A stretch of 64,000 bases of DNA from Bartonella massiliensis (lineage in GTDB: Bacteria; Pseudomonadota; Alphaproteobacteria; Rhizobiales; Rhizobiaceae), in NCBI RefSeq assembly GCF_902150025.1, contig NZ_CABFVS010000041.1:1-64000 (forward strand), read 5' to 3'. Shown here in pieces: positions 1 through 8,344 of this stretch (positions are counted from its first letter, which is position 1; each line of letters starts with the position of its first letter). The position numbers and the translations under genes are program-made. The notes under the pieces are model-generated. The model was given only the letters and a program-made list of their open reading frames with translations, had not been told where the DNA came from and searched no databases.

Positions 1-136
1 AAAAAGCACTTTAAAAATTGTTTTTTTTCTATTCAAAAGGCTTTTACGATAAGGACTTGCTGTGTTAGGGGCAAGGAAAAAACGCGTGAGATTCCAGTCA
101 TAATCAAGAACTTATTTATGAAGTTGTAATCTTAGA

Positions 137-1204
137 TTATTTAATTTCCACTAAATCACTATCAGGCACCATAGGGTATTGAGAAGTTTGAACAAACGAT
201 TTTATTTTTGCAGAGCTTGAAGATTGAATAAATTGGGCTTTACTCATAAAACAAACATGGAAAAATTGTGATTTATTAATAATATCTTTTATCAGATAAG
301 ACGATGAGAGCGATGATAAAAGGGCATTTCTTTCAAGACTGTGACGTGAATCAATAAACAATAAAACGCCAACACCGTTCTCATGTTGATTGACTATAAT
401 GAGTTGAATATCTGTAGTCGAAAGAGTGCAGCCTTGAAGATTGAAGACATTGATAAAATTGTGAATAGAAATTGAAGTTCCCATAATATTATAGAAGGTT
501 GGTGTTCTTCCTTTAAGGTGTAAGGTATGTCCATGATAACCACAATTACATGATTGATCATAGACAATATGAACAACATCACCTGTGGTGTGCTCAAGTA
601 ATGGTGCATCTTCAGGATAAAAAACAGAGACGACTCATTCGTTATTTGTAGGATTTGACTTTGCTTGAATGTGCTCGTAAAGATGATAAATATTACCATC
701 GATCTGAGAACATTGAAAACCTATGGGACCTGTTTCTTGAGTGGTAAAGCTAAGAGGCTTAATACATAGTTCAGGGATGATGTTTTTTATTTTGAATAGA
801 GATTCAGGTTGAAAGATTTCTCCAAGGTAGAATAAGTTTTTTAGAGATTTTAATTTTTTCTCTCGAGATACGATAATAAGTTTATCTGCAAAACTAGGAA
901 GGCATATTATGGTATCGATAGAAAATTTTTCGATAGCTAAACTTAAAGTTTCAAGATTAACCATAGAAGTAAATGGATAATATGTAACTTTGAGAAGACG
1001 GCAGATTTCATGGGCAAATAAAAATCTGCCTCATAATCCTCCAGCTGTGAGGCAATTGGCAACAGATTTTACAGAGAAATCCTTAAAGATAGTTTCGAGT
1101 TTTTTTGCAGCAGTGTGTGTTACAAACTCATAATTAACCCACTTATGCTGAAGTGTTGTGGGTATTCTTGTTGTACCACCGGTAGCAAAAATGATATACG
1201 ACAT
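137..1204 (-). pseudogene. LuxE/PaaK-like AMP-forming ligase, interrupted by two in-frame TGA codons
   Basis: One reading frame runs from an ATG at 1204 to a stop at 137, about 355 codons, broken only by TGA at 1033-1031 and at 637-635. The N-terminus carries FATGGTTRIPTT, which resembles the Thr/Gly-rich ATP loop of AMP-forming ligases. It is followed by a CLTAGGL..GRFLFAHE stretch like that of the phenylacetate-CoA ligase/LuxE branch, then LLEHTTGDVV, like the RxRTGD region. At roughly 355 codons it is shorter than PaaK (about 430 aa) and similar to LuxE-type proteins. The gene starts 9 bases after the stop of the upstream MFS remnant, so the two were probably one operon. Both stops could be tryptophan codons (TGG to TGA); the first could also have been Gly. 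The acyl or amino-acid substrate cannot be told. I regard it as a dead gene, with recoding or readthrough as the alternative. Confidence 0.6.
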
Positions 1205-1213
1205 TGAAGTTCC

Positions 1214-2358
1214 TTATTTTTTCGTTTGTATGAGGCAAAGGCAAGAAGCAAAGGAGGATGCAGTAATAATCATGCAAAAAATAAAAGCGATATAATTGTT
1301 GAAATGGCTAATGATCCCTCCACTTGTCCATGAGCCTGCCGCTTGACCAATATTTGAAATAACAAGGATATAACTGAAAAGAACACTGGCAGAGAGGGAT
1401 GTGATTGTTTTGTTTACTTGATAGTATATCTCTGGAATCATAACAGATTCATAGATACTGTAGGAAATTAACGCAGTTACAGCGGTAAAGGTGCCACCCA
1501 TGAGGAAAAGTGAAGCAAAACTTCCCATAAGCCATAGCAGGTAGAAAGTTGCTTTATCGGAAAGGGTGAGATGTTTATTGATTATTCCTTGCCAGATACA
1601 AATACTGATCCCAACAAAATTCCGCTATAAGGAGCCAAATTGCTGTCAAATTTACTGAGAAGTGTTGTGGTGATGATAAAAATTCCCATGATAAACGTGC
1701 AAAGAAAAGCTGTGTCCAGTAAATAAACAATAGCATGATAACGCATGATTTCTTTTCAAGAAGAAAGAAGAGAGGCATTTGTTTTTTTATTCTTTGCAGG
1801 AGAGAATTTTTTATGAGGGTAATTGTAAACAATTTTGATGGATACAAAATAAAGATACAAACCAATGATTGCGAAAAATGCCATTAAAAAAGCAGATGCG
1901 TTACATTTTATAGCTATCGTTGCGACAAGAGGGGCTATAACGACGACAGCGTTTTGAAAAAAAGAATAAAGGGTTAATGCGCGTTTAAGAGTGCTTCCAT
2001 CGAGATGTTCTGATAAAATTTCTCTTAAAAATGGCTTTGAAATTGCTTTTGAAAACGCTGTTAAGGTGAAAAAGGCCAGCCATGCAGAAGGTGTGGTTGA
2101 CAAGATAACGCATAGGAAAGCGCTACTCCTTAAAATAAAAGCGATAGCCATGAAAAGTTTACGCGAAAATCTCTCCAAGAAACCTGTTGTGGTTACCATG
2201 AGAATGCTTTCAAGGATTACGGATCTAGCGAGATAAAACGCAACATTTGCAGCAGTTAAAAAAGAAGAGTTTCCAAGGATAGGCAAAACAAAGAAATAGG
2301 AAAATTCAGAAAGAAAAACGGTGCTATAGATGAAAAAAGTAATTTTATTTTTGCTCAT
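1214..2358 (-). pseudogene. MFS-type exporter, broken by one TGA and a frameshift
   Basis: The ATG at 2358 opens a 200-codon frame with six or more hydrophobic helices (for example TTGFLERFSRKLFMAIAFI, which resembles the MFS loop 2-3 motif). It ends at TGA 1758-1756. The same frame continues as KEIMRYHAIVYLLDTAFL and more transmembrane sequence to about 1600, where a frameshift moves it into the frame of IWQGIINKHLTLSD and the last transmembrane helices, ending at 1214. Joined, it gives a protein of about 380 aa, normal for a 12-helix MFS carrier. The start overlaps the stop of the upstream gene (2345-2358), indicating former translational coupling. The neighbouring adenylating enzyme suggests export of its product. 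Substrate unknown. Confidence 0.6.
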
Positions 2359-2680
2359 GAAATTTCCATAGAAGTGCCGTTAAATGATCAAAGATATTTT
2401 GTTGTATCTCTTGAGGAAATTTTATTAGCTCTGTTTTTGCTGTACACATTTCGTTGAAATAGTATCCTTCCTGATTTACCAGACAGTTCACTGCAAGGAT
2501 ATTGTTTTTTTCTACGCTGTTTTGAGAACTATCGAGCATTTCAGGATAGAATTTTTCCTTGCCATATGCGCTTATAAAAGTTTCTTTAGTCAAGAATCGT
2601 ATTTTTGCTCACCGTGTGCACCATTTTGCCAATAGTGCTGTCTCTTTGAGCTGTATGAAATTTCATAAAACAGAGTTTTC
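2345..2680 (-). pseudogene. Unrecognised gene remnant upstream of the MFS exporter
   Basis: An open 82-codon frame begins at a TTG (2593) and ends at 2345, overlapping the start of the MFS gene. Reading the same frame upstream gives plausible protein (ETALLAKWCTR, then TGA at 2611-2609, then AKIRFLTKETFISAYG) back to another TGA at 2665 and a TAG at 2683. The sequence is soluble-looking with no recognisable motif; the C-terminus is LTALLWKFHEQK. It is probably the 3' end of a longer gene, lost upstream where the repeat leader at about 2698 begins. I do not recognise the family. Confidence 0.35.
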
Positions 2681-2697
2681 CTAATTAGATAAAACAT

Positions 2698-2863
2698 TGA
2701 TTTATAATGATAATCTAGCGTTATTCATATTGAATGAGAACCCCGAATAACGTAAGATTCTCTCATTTCAAATCTCTTTATTTTGAATCAATCAAAACCA
2801 CTCATTTGCATATAACAAGTGGGATGAATGTGTGGATAAAATTTATATAAGAAAGGACTAAAA
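2698..2863 (+). repeat. Conserved leader of the dispersed integrase-remnant repeat (family A)
   Basis: About 165 bases directly upstream of the truncated integrase ORF recur, with drift, in front of every integrase remnant in this window (clearest at 21521-21686 and 37471-37650). It contains the perfect inverted repeat CGTTATTC...GAATAACG (around 2720-2752) and a conserved TTGAATCAATCA segment before the ORF. It could hold the integrase promoter/operator or part of an attachment site; the sequence alone does not decide. Confidence 0.6.
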
Positions 2864-3148
2864 ATGGCTCTTATGAACCGTCTTAATGCAAGGTCTGTCG
2901 CAACATTGGGGGCTGGTAAATATAATGATGGTGCTGGCTTGTTACTTCATAAGCGTAAAGATGGAGGTGCTCAATGGATTTATCGTTACACCATTCACGG
3001 GCGGCGCCGTGAAATGGGCTTGGGGGCTTTAAGAGATGTCTCTTTAAAACAAGCGCGTGAATTGGCAACGGGGTGGCGTTCTGTTTTACGTGAAGGTCGT
3101 GACCCCATTAAATACGACGGAAGAGAAATCGAGAAAAATGGTGTTTAA
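2864..3148 (+). CDS. Truncated P4-type tyrosine integrase: DUF4102 arm-binding domain only
   Basis: This 94-residue ORF with a good ribosome site (AAAGGA, 7 bases upstream of ATG) matches the N-terminal DUF4102 domain of P4-like phage integrases: an LNARSVATL..GKYNDGAGL start, then WIYRYTIHGRRREMGLG and LKQARELA. Full integrases are about 400 aa, so the core-binding and catalytic (R-H-R-Y) domains are missing and the protein cannot recombine DNA by itself. It is the only copy in the window whose DUF4102 frame is intact; the others carry frameshifts or deletions. It may be a decaying fragment, or a retained small DNA-binding protein. The frame ends where a PLP-enzyme fragment on the other strand begins. 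Confidence 0.75.
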   Translation: MALMNRLNARSVATLGAGKYNDGAGLLLHKRKDGGAQWIYRYTIHGRRREMGLGALRDVSLKQARELATGWRSVLREGRDPIKYDGREIEKNGV

Positions 3149-3174
3149 TTTTTAACGCAAGCTTATCGAATAAT

Positions 3175-3458
3175 ATGCATTTTGCACGTGTTCGTGCGGC
3201 GGCATGTTGTACAGCAAATCTCTCTACGGAAGATTTCACAGTATCCCTTAATGCTGGATGACATTCTAACCCTAGATAGGAACATGACATACAGTCAATA
3301 TAAGTTTTCCCTGATTGAGCAACAATACTGCGCCCTGATGTTTGCACAACAACTGTGAGATCATTAAGACTTTGAACGCCTATCTCCCCTTGATGGTTTT
3401 GACTACATTTCATTCTTTTTGTAACCAATTGATATCCCGCATTTTTACTTCTCCTCAT
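3175..3458 (-). pseudogene. N-terminal fragment of an AONS/CqsA-like PLP-dependent acyltransferase or aminotransferase
   Basis: The minus-strand frame from 3458 contains SGKTYIDCMSCSYLGLECHP followed by ALRDTV and ending in AAARTRA. This fits the start of the alpha-oxoamine synthase/class I-II aminotransferase fold (YIDF.S..YLGL.xHP ... ARTR). Only about 95 residues are present; the rest (PLP lysine and small domain) is gone and the frame runs into sequence antisense to the integrase fragment near 3175. The break at the repeat suggests that insertion or deletion at the repeat destroyed the gene. Together with the ligase and exporter remnants at 137-2680 it may be what is left of a small biosynthetic locus (inference). 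Confidence 0.55.
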
Positions 3459-3614
3459 AAAGCGCTTACAAAGAGGAGGGACGCATTTCTATAGATTGTC
3501 AATCTATGAATTGGATGAGTGATGTGTTTTATGTTTTTTTAGTGAGGAGGTATTCATTTTCTTGAAATAGAGAAGAAGAACGGTAGAGTTTGCTCATCAT
3601 TTTTCAATGCTCTT

Positions 3615-4856
3615 TTAGCGTATGCGCTGATATTTGCCCCCATGGCGTTGTAAAAATCCTCTCTCAACGAGGGTGCGTCGTAATCGGGCAAAATCTATCG
3701 TGAAGAGGTTGCATATCTTAGAGACTTCTGTTTCGCTATAGATTTTATCCCTTTGAAAGGCTTGGGCAATTTTGGGCAGCATCTCTTCTGTTTCTAAATG
3801 GCGGTCGCTTAAATTTTCCCTCTCCCGCTCATGTTTATTTTCTAGCATTTTCCAGAGCGTCTCTTCTGCTTGAAATCCTGCTGTTGTGTTTTGAATAAGA
3901 CCAAGATTCAAAAGACGATTGATCGATTTGTGAATGGTTTTTGCATCATAATCGATATGTTTTAGGATATCAGAAAGATTTTTCGCACCAAGGATAATGG
4001 CGGCGTAAACAGCGCGCAGTGTTGGTGAGGTCATGGCAGAAATCACTGAATTGCGGGTATATCGTTTTTGAAGGCTTTCTTTTCCCATGGGTAAAAGATC
4101 ATTGCGAAGAGGGTGCTCGTTGATTTCGATGAGTTCTGCTTGGAGCGATTGTGTGCGGAAAATTTGCTCAGCAGGGGTGCATTTGCGAATAATCCCCAGA
4201 CCACTTTGACGATATTTGTGGTTTTCAGGCAGTGTTAAAGCCTCATAGGTTCCATCAAGTCGGTAGAGAATTTCTTCCCACAAAGGAGTTCTCACACGGC
4301 GCACCCGCTGTTCTCCATCGAGAGCAACGGTTGTTGTCATGGTTGGTTCATGCAGACAGAGATAACCACCAGCGGTGATATGTTCCCAAAGTGTGGTAAC
4401 AAATCGCACATCATCTGCGGGTGTTCCAGCATCAAGCCAAGCAAAATCTATGGGGCCCCAAGATTTAAGCGTTTCATCATCAAGAGAGAAGAAATTCTCA
4501 TGGATAAATGTTACGGTGTCTTTTTCAATGTTGTCGTCTTTAAGCAGTTTTTGCCATGCTTCTTCAGCTGATTGACCTTCTGCTGAAAAATCATCAATGG
4601 TGATCAATTGTGGTTGATAATTTTCAAGGATGCCTGAAGGGTCAAGCAAAGCTGTACGTTCTTCCCAAGTGGAGGATTCTAAAAGTTTTTTATCCTGTTG
4701 CCATGCTTGTTTTGCTTTTTGCAGTGCTTTAGCAATAAAGCGTGTGCTATCCCCCGCACCGATTTCAAGAACGGTGCGCGGTCTTGCCATTTGAATGAGC
4801 GTATCAAGAATCTCAATACTGTTTTCTGTTCCCATACCCGGTCTTATCAGAGACAT
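3615..4856 (-). CDS. Class I SAM-dependent methyltransferase fused to C-terminal winged-helix domains
   Basis: This 413-residue protein begins with a Rossmann methyltransferase: VLEIGAGDSTRFIAKAL (about residues 30-46) is motif I, IDFAWLDAG (about 136-144) the later acidic motif. This is the Methyltransf_24-type layout. Residues about 260-340 look like a winged helix (YAAIILGAKNLSDILKHIDY, INRLLNLGLIQ). The C-terminus (about 372-413: SETEVSKICNLF.IDFARLRRTLVERGFLQR...YQRIR) closely resembles DUF2087, found in small DNA-binding-like proteins. It is the last gene of a minus-strand cluster, 10 bases after an unknown gene, downstream of an MFS exporter and a JmjC-type oxygenase. It may modify the cluster's product, with the helical tails for substrate recognition or regulation. 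Target unknown; methyltransferase class confident. Confidence 0.75.
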   Translation of the reverse strand: MSLIRPGMGTENSIEILDTLIQMARPRTVLEIGAGDSTRFIAKALQKAKQAWQQDKKLLESSTWEERTALLDPSGILENYQPQLITIDDFSAEGQSAEEAWQKLLKDDNIEKDTVTFIHENFFSLDDETLKSWGPIDFAWLDAGTPADDVRFVTTLWEHITAGGYLCLHEPTMTTTVALDGEQRVRRVRTPLWEEILYRLDGTYEALTLPENHKYRQSGLGIIRKCTPAEQIFRTQSLQAELIEINEHPLRNDLLPMGKESLQKRYTRNSVISAMTSPTLRAVYAAIILGAKNLSDILKHIDYDAKTIHKSINRLLNLGLIQNTTAGFQAEETLWKMLENKHERERENLSDRHLETEEMLPKIAQAFQRDKIYSETEVSKICNLFTIDFARLRRTLVERGFLQRHGGKYQRIR

Positions 4857-4866
4857 TTTTTTCTCC

Positions 4867-5541
4867 TTATCCTTTTACCAAGCGCAGCATTCCTGCTTTG
4901 ACAAAAAATGTTGTTGTTGGTTCTATGGGGTGTTGGAGATCTATTGCTGTTGTGGCTTTTTGCAAGAGAGGTTTGGTTTTGGCATTGAGCCGGATTGTGC
5001 GCCCGTTGAGTTGATTAATGGCAAGAGTACCAAGAGGAGAATTGACAATACGACATGTTGGTTCTCGTACAAGAGCTGTTGCATGATCTGATGAAAAGGC
5101 TTGTTGGTCTGTTTGAATGAGACCGTGTCGCAATAGGGATATCAAAAGATTGTCCCCGTCAAAAAGGCAACCATTGAATTTGATTTCTTTCAAGGTTTGA
5201 ACGGAACAGCCATCATGAAGCGCTGTAAATGTCCGCAAATCAAATCCACCAAAAGCTTTGTTTTTGGTAGAAACAACGGTGATAGGCTGTATTTGGCGTT
5301 TGCCAATGAGTGCTGGTTTATTTTTTATAATCTGTATATCCTTTGCCCATTGAACGTGTGCGAGGGGGGCTAATTTGCGTGGGTAGACGGCAAAAGAATG
5401 GATGGCTATGGGCGGTGTGGTTTTTTGTAAGGCAAGGGTGTGGATATTTTCATTTAAGTCATGTTGCATGGTATCTGCTAGTTGCCATACATAACCACCT
5501 GTTCCATGGTAAAAATTTAAGCCTATAGGATCTTGTTGCAT
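4867..5541 (-). CDS. Unrecognised 224-residue protein of the oxygenase/exporter/methyltransferase cluster
   Basis: I do not recognise this family. The protein is soluble (no signal peptide or transmembrane segment), starts MQQDPIGLNFYHGTGGYVWQ, and has a His/Gln-rich middle. The C-terminal 90 residues (LLISLLRHGLIQ..., IRLNAKTKPLLQK) could be a small winged-helix-like or beta domain. It is immediately upstream of the methyltransferase gene (10 bases apart) and about 200 bases after the MFS gene in the same direction, so it is probably co-transcribed. A role as accessory or recognition factor for the same pathway is inferred from position only. Confidence 0.6.
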   Translation of the reverse strand: MQQDPIGLNFYHGTGGYVWQLADTMQHDLNENIHTLALQKTTPPIAIHSFAVYPRKLAPLAHVQWAKDIQIIKNKPALIGKRQIQPITVVSTKNKAFGGFDLRTFTALHDGCSVQTLKEIKFNGCLFDGDNLLISLLRHGLIQTDQQAFSSDHATALVREPTCRIVNSPLGTLAINQLNGRTIRLNAKTKPLLQKATTAIDLQHPIEPTTTFFVKAGMLRLVKG

Positions 5542-5747
5542 GATGTTATTGTTTTTTCGCTTTAAAATATCAAGTTTTTGAAAAGGGTTGTTTTTTGCTC
5601 CACAGGCAGTGGTTTATCAAAGTCTTATATTAGTTGTTCTGGGGTTGCATGGGAGAAGACAATAATGTGATTGGAATTTTATTGAGATGTGATGTTCATG
5701 TCCTTTTTTTAGCAAGGTTTGCTTGAGGGGAAAGATGGCAAAGTTTG

Positions 5748-6941
5748 TTAGGCATTATTCCATTGTTTTTTTTGCAGAGCGCTGTTTATGATACAGCCTA
5801 ATATGCCGGTGATCATGGTGGCGATGCCGATGATAAGGAGTGTGTATTGGGTATGGTGCACATGGACAAAACCTGCACTGATAAAACCAATGCATACGGC
5901 TGTTTGTATGATGAAGATATAGGCGGGCATTTGGTTGTTTCGTTGTTCTTTTGGAATAGCTTTCATCATAAAACTTGCCATGAGGGCATTTTGCACACCG
6001 TTGGCGCACCCAAGGATAAAAAAGGACAGCATCATCAGCCATATAAACGGTGTTAAGGAAAAACAGAAAATCGACAAGCCAATGGTTGCGGCAGCTAGTG
6101 ATGCACCGGCAGCATTGCCAAGGCGGTGAAAAAGGCTGGAAAAGCAGAGTGGACCGACCACAAGACCAAGACTTAACATGCTTGTGATTATTCCATAGGT
6201 TTGTGCACTAAACTGTAGCTCGGTGCGGATGCGGACAATCGACAACACATTGAGAGCCGAAGTGAGGATGATGGTGATAATGAGGGGGGAAAGAGCATAG
6301 ACAACATTTTTTTTACGCAAGAGCCCTGTTAAATCTAGTCCCTTTTTGGTCTGTTGTTTTGGAGGTATTGTTGGCGCAGGTGTTTTTAAACTTTTAAAAC
6401 AGACTATGGTGATCAAGGCTGCACAGAAAACCATGATGGATAGTGCAAAGAGCCCTTTTTGTCCGTTTGATAGACCATACAATGCACCCCCCAACAGAGG
6501 TCCGGCAATATAGCCAAGATTACGAATTGTTTGGATAAGGCGATTGATGCGGTCTAATTGCTGATCATTTTTTGCCAATTCAGGTACCGCAACAAGGATA
6601 GCAGACCAAAAGAGTGAACCCGCACAGCCTAGTGCAAAAGAAAGGGCAATATAAGCCCAAAACTGGTTAGCGATTGCGGCTGTGGCTATGAAAAGTGCTT
6701 CAAACAATAAAACAACCGTGATCGTGTGTGCTGACTGAAAGCGATGCAAAAGGCGAGGGGCAATGGGGCCTGCACAAATTCCTCCGATAAGCCCTGCAAA
6801 AAGCAGCATGGAAATGGAGGCTGTACTTTCTGCCAAGTGTAAAGCAAAGGTCACCTGAGCCGTTTCATCGGCAAAGCTGCTAAACCCCAAAATGAGGAAA
6901 AGTCCTATTTGGGCAAAAATCATAGATTTTTTCTTTATCAC
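5748..6941 (-). CDS. MFS-type exporter of the oxygenase/methyltransferase cluster
   Basis: A 12-helix major facilitator protein of about 397 aa with MFS loop features (GPIAPRLLHRFQS after helix 2) and a second half that begins near residue 210. The frame is open to ATG 6956, but GTG 6941 is the likeliest start: GGGGAG lies 4 bases upstream, and the GTGA there overlaps the stop of the oxygenase gene, a normal arrangement for translational coupling. A start at ATG 6923 is also possible. Coupling to a modifying enzyme suggests that it exports the modified product or gives self-protection; the substrate cannot be told. No sign of decay. Confidence 0.75.
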   Translation of the reverse strand: MIKKKSMIFAQIGLFLILGFSSFADETAQVTFALHLAESTASISMLLFAGLIGGICAGPIAPRLLHRFQSAHTITVVLLFEALFIATAAIANQFWAYIALSFALGCAGSLFWSAILVAVPELAKNDQQLDRINRLIQTIRNLGYIAGPLLGGALYGLSNGQKGLFALSIMVFCAALITIVCFKSLKTPAPTIPPKQQTKKGLDLTGLLRKKNVVYALSPLIITIILTSALNVLSIVRIRTELQFSAQTYGIITSMLSLGLVVGPLCFSSLFHRLGNAAGASLAAATIGLSIFCFSLTPFIWLMMLSFFILGCANGVQNALMASFMMKAIPKEQRNNQMPAYIFIIQTAVCIGFISAGFVHVHHTQYTLLIIGIATMITGILGCIINSALQKKQWNNA

Positions 6942-8128
6942 AATGCTCCCCAACATGCTAAAGCTTTTACAGCTTTTAAAATTTCTTCCTGCGCATATCT
7001 ATATGGTTTATCGTTTAATTTTGCACTATCTAATTTTTTTCCTGATGAAAGTTGAGAAAGGAAGTATTCTAGATGAGAGCTATACTCAAAACAAGCGCAA
7101 TGCCCATTTGCAGCGATGAGGAGTTCATTTGTTTCAGTTAAGGGTACCCATTGGAGGGTTGCAGATGCGCGAAGAGTAATTTCATTTTCAATTTCAGAGA
7201 CCTTAATAAGGGGGCGACCAACACATAGACGCGAACTTGTATCGTTAATTAATTGAGAAACCAGCATATGACGTTTTAAGGTACCATTTGCGATGGCAGA
7301 GCTTAGCACAGAGTGTTGAAAAGCATTGTCAGGGTTTAAATTTGCTCTTCCTGATGTGCGGATATCATGTCGCGTTCGATCATTAAGACGAAGTAAATGC
7401 GTGACATAATTTTTATGGTGTTGTGCATCGTGTGCTGTTTCCCAAAAAGCGACATTGATATTTACAGAAACCTTTTCTCCCGTTTCGGCAACATGGAAAG
7501 CATCATGAGGGAAATAGGCAACACGATCTGTTCGATTTTGCAGCGCAATTGCTGTTGATTTATGTTCTTCATATTCAGGATATTTGAGCCCTTGAAGGTC
7601 TTTTCGTGTGTTGGGCCATGTAAACATTGTTTTACCATCCTGTAGAGTAAAACCAAAATTGTGAGCGTGATCCACATGGACGCCAACATGGGTAGAAGAA
7701 TATCGGCCGATGAAGCAGTCAATATCCACACGTCCACCGGGTCTAAACCCTAAAGAATGTGCTAATTGATCTGCAAACTGTTTTGCCGTGTCCCACAGTA
7801 CAGGGGTTGCAGCATATAACCCGTAATACATGACCGCCCAGTCTTTCCCTTCGGCATATTGGTCAACGCGGGCAGTATATCCTTCTATAGTTCTGTCCGT
7901 ATCTAAAACAAGAAAGTTTGGAAGAGGATGTGGACTCCGCACCCCATTAACCACTGTTATGACTTCGGCTTTATGACTAAGAGCTAAGAGTTTATGAGAA
8001 CGTAGAGCGTATTGCCTTAGAGCATCCAACACATCCCTTTCATTGAAAGGGATGTGTGAAGTTGACAATTCAGCCGCTTGCTTAGCCCAAACCTCTCGGG
8101 AAAAGCTCTCTGAAAATAATTCAAACAT
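6938..8128 (-). CDS. JmjC/cupin-type 2-oxoglutarate Fe(II) oxygenase
   Basis: A 396-residue protein with the JmjC (Cupin_4-like) iron site: HVD at about 151-153 (in GVHVDHAHNFGF), a Lys in GKTMFTW that fits 2-oxoglutarate binding, and a distal His in FPHDAFHVAE (about 208-212), followed by SVNINVAFW as in the final core strands. The family (RoxA/YcfD, and relatives in modified-peptide clusters) hydroxylates protein or peptide side chains. The C-terminal 130 residues would be the dimer or winged-helix part (LQWVPLTETNELLIAANGH...). It is the first large gene after the peptide-like ORF at 8194-8344 and overlaps the exporter gene. Hydroxylation of that peptide is a reasonable hypothesis, not shown. 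Start at ATG 8128. Confidence 0.7.
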   Translation of the reverse strand: MFELFSESFSREVWAKQAAELSTSHIPFNERDVLDALRQYALRSHKLLALSHKAEVITVVNGVRSPHPLPNFLVLDTDRTIEGYTARVDQYAEGKDWAVMYYGLYAATPVLWDTAKQFADQLAHSLGFRPGGRVDIDCFIGRYSSTHVGVHVDHAHNFGFTLQDGKTMFTWPNTRKDLQGLKYPEYEEHKSTAIALQNRTDRVAYFPHDAFHVAETGEKVSVNINVAFWETAHDAQHHKNYVTHLLRLNDRTRHDIRTSGRANLNPDNAFQHSVLSSAIANGTLKRHMLVSQLINDTSSRLCVGRPLIKVSEIENEITLRASATLQWVPLTETNELLIAANGHCACFEYSSHLEYFLSQLSSGKKLDSAKLNDKPYRYAQEEILKAVKALACWGAL

Positions 8129-8193
8129 GCTCTTAAATATGCTTAATTTTTTAAAGTTGGATGTATCAATAGATCTGTATCAACGATATATTA

Positions 8194-8344
8194 TTAAACT
8201 TTCAGCGAACCATTCATATCAAGCTCATCTTGATAAACTTGAATATCGCTACGCTGTGCATATTTAGTAGTCATCATAATTGGCATAACTTCATCATCAG
8301 CCAATTCAACAACATCTTCTACTTGATCTAAGTGAAATATTCAT
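8194..8344 (-). pseudogene. Possible peptide precursor ORF, frameshifted after its start
   Basis: A strong ribosome site (GGGGAGG, 5 bases before ATG 8344) starts a frame that dies after 12 codons. One base off, starting at the same place, an open frame of about 48 codons ends at TAA 8194: an acidic first half (LDQVEDVVELADDEVMP) and a less acidic second half (MMTTKYAQRSDIQVYQ, then DELDMNGSLKV). Size, acidic leader-like half and position just ahead of an oxygenase/exporter/methyltransferase set are as expected for a ribosomally made, modified peptide. There is no known family match. Either a single-base indel has killed it, or the window carries a sequencing error, or frameshifting is used. 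Confidence 0.35.

Noticed and set aside
137-2680. Selenocysteine insertion at the TGA codons
   Set aside because: No catalytic Cys/Sec motif surrounds them and I see no SECIS-like hairpin directly after each TGA; MFS carriers are not selenoproteins.
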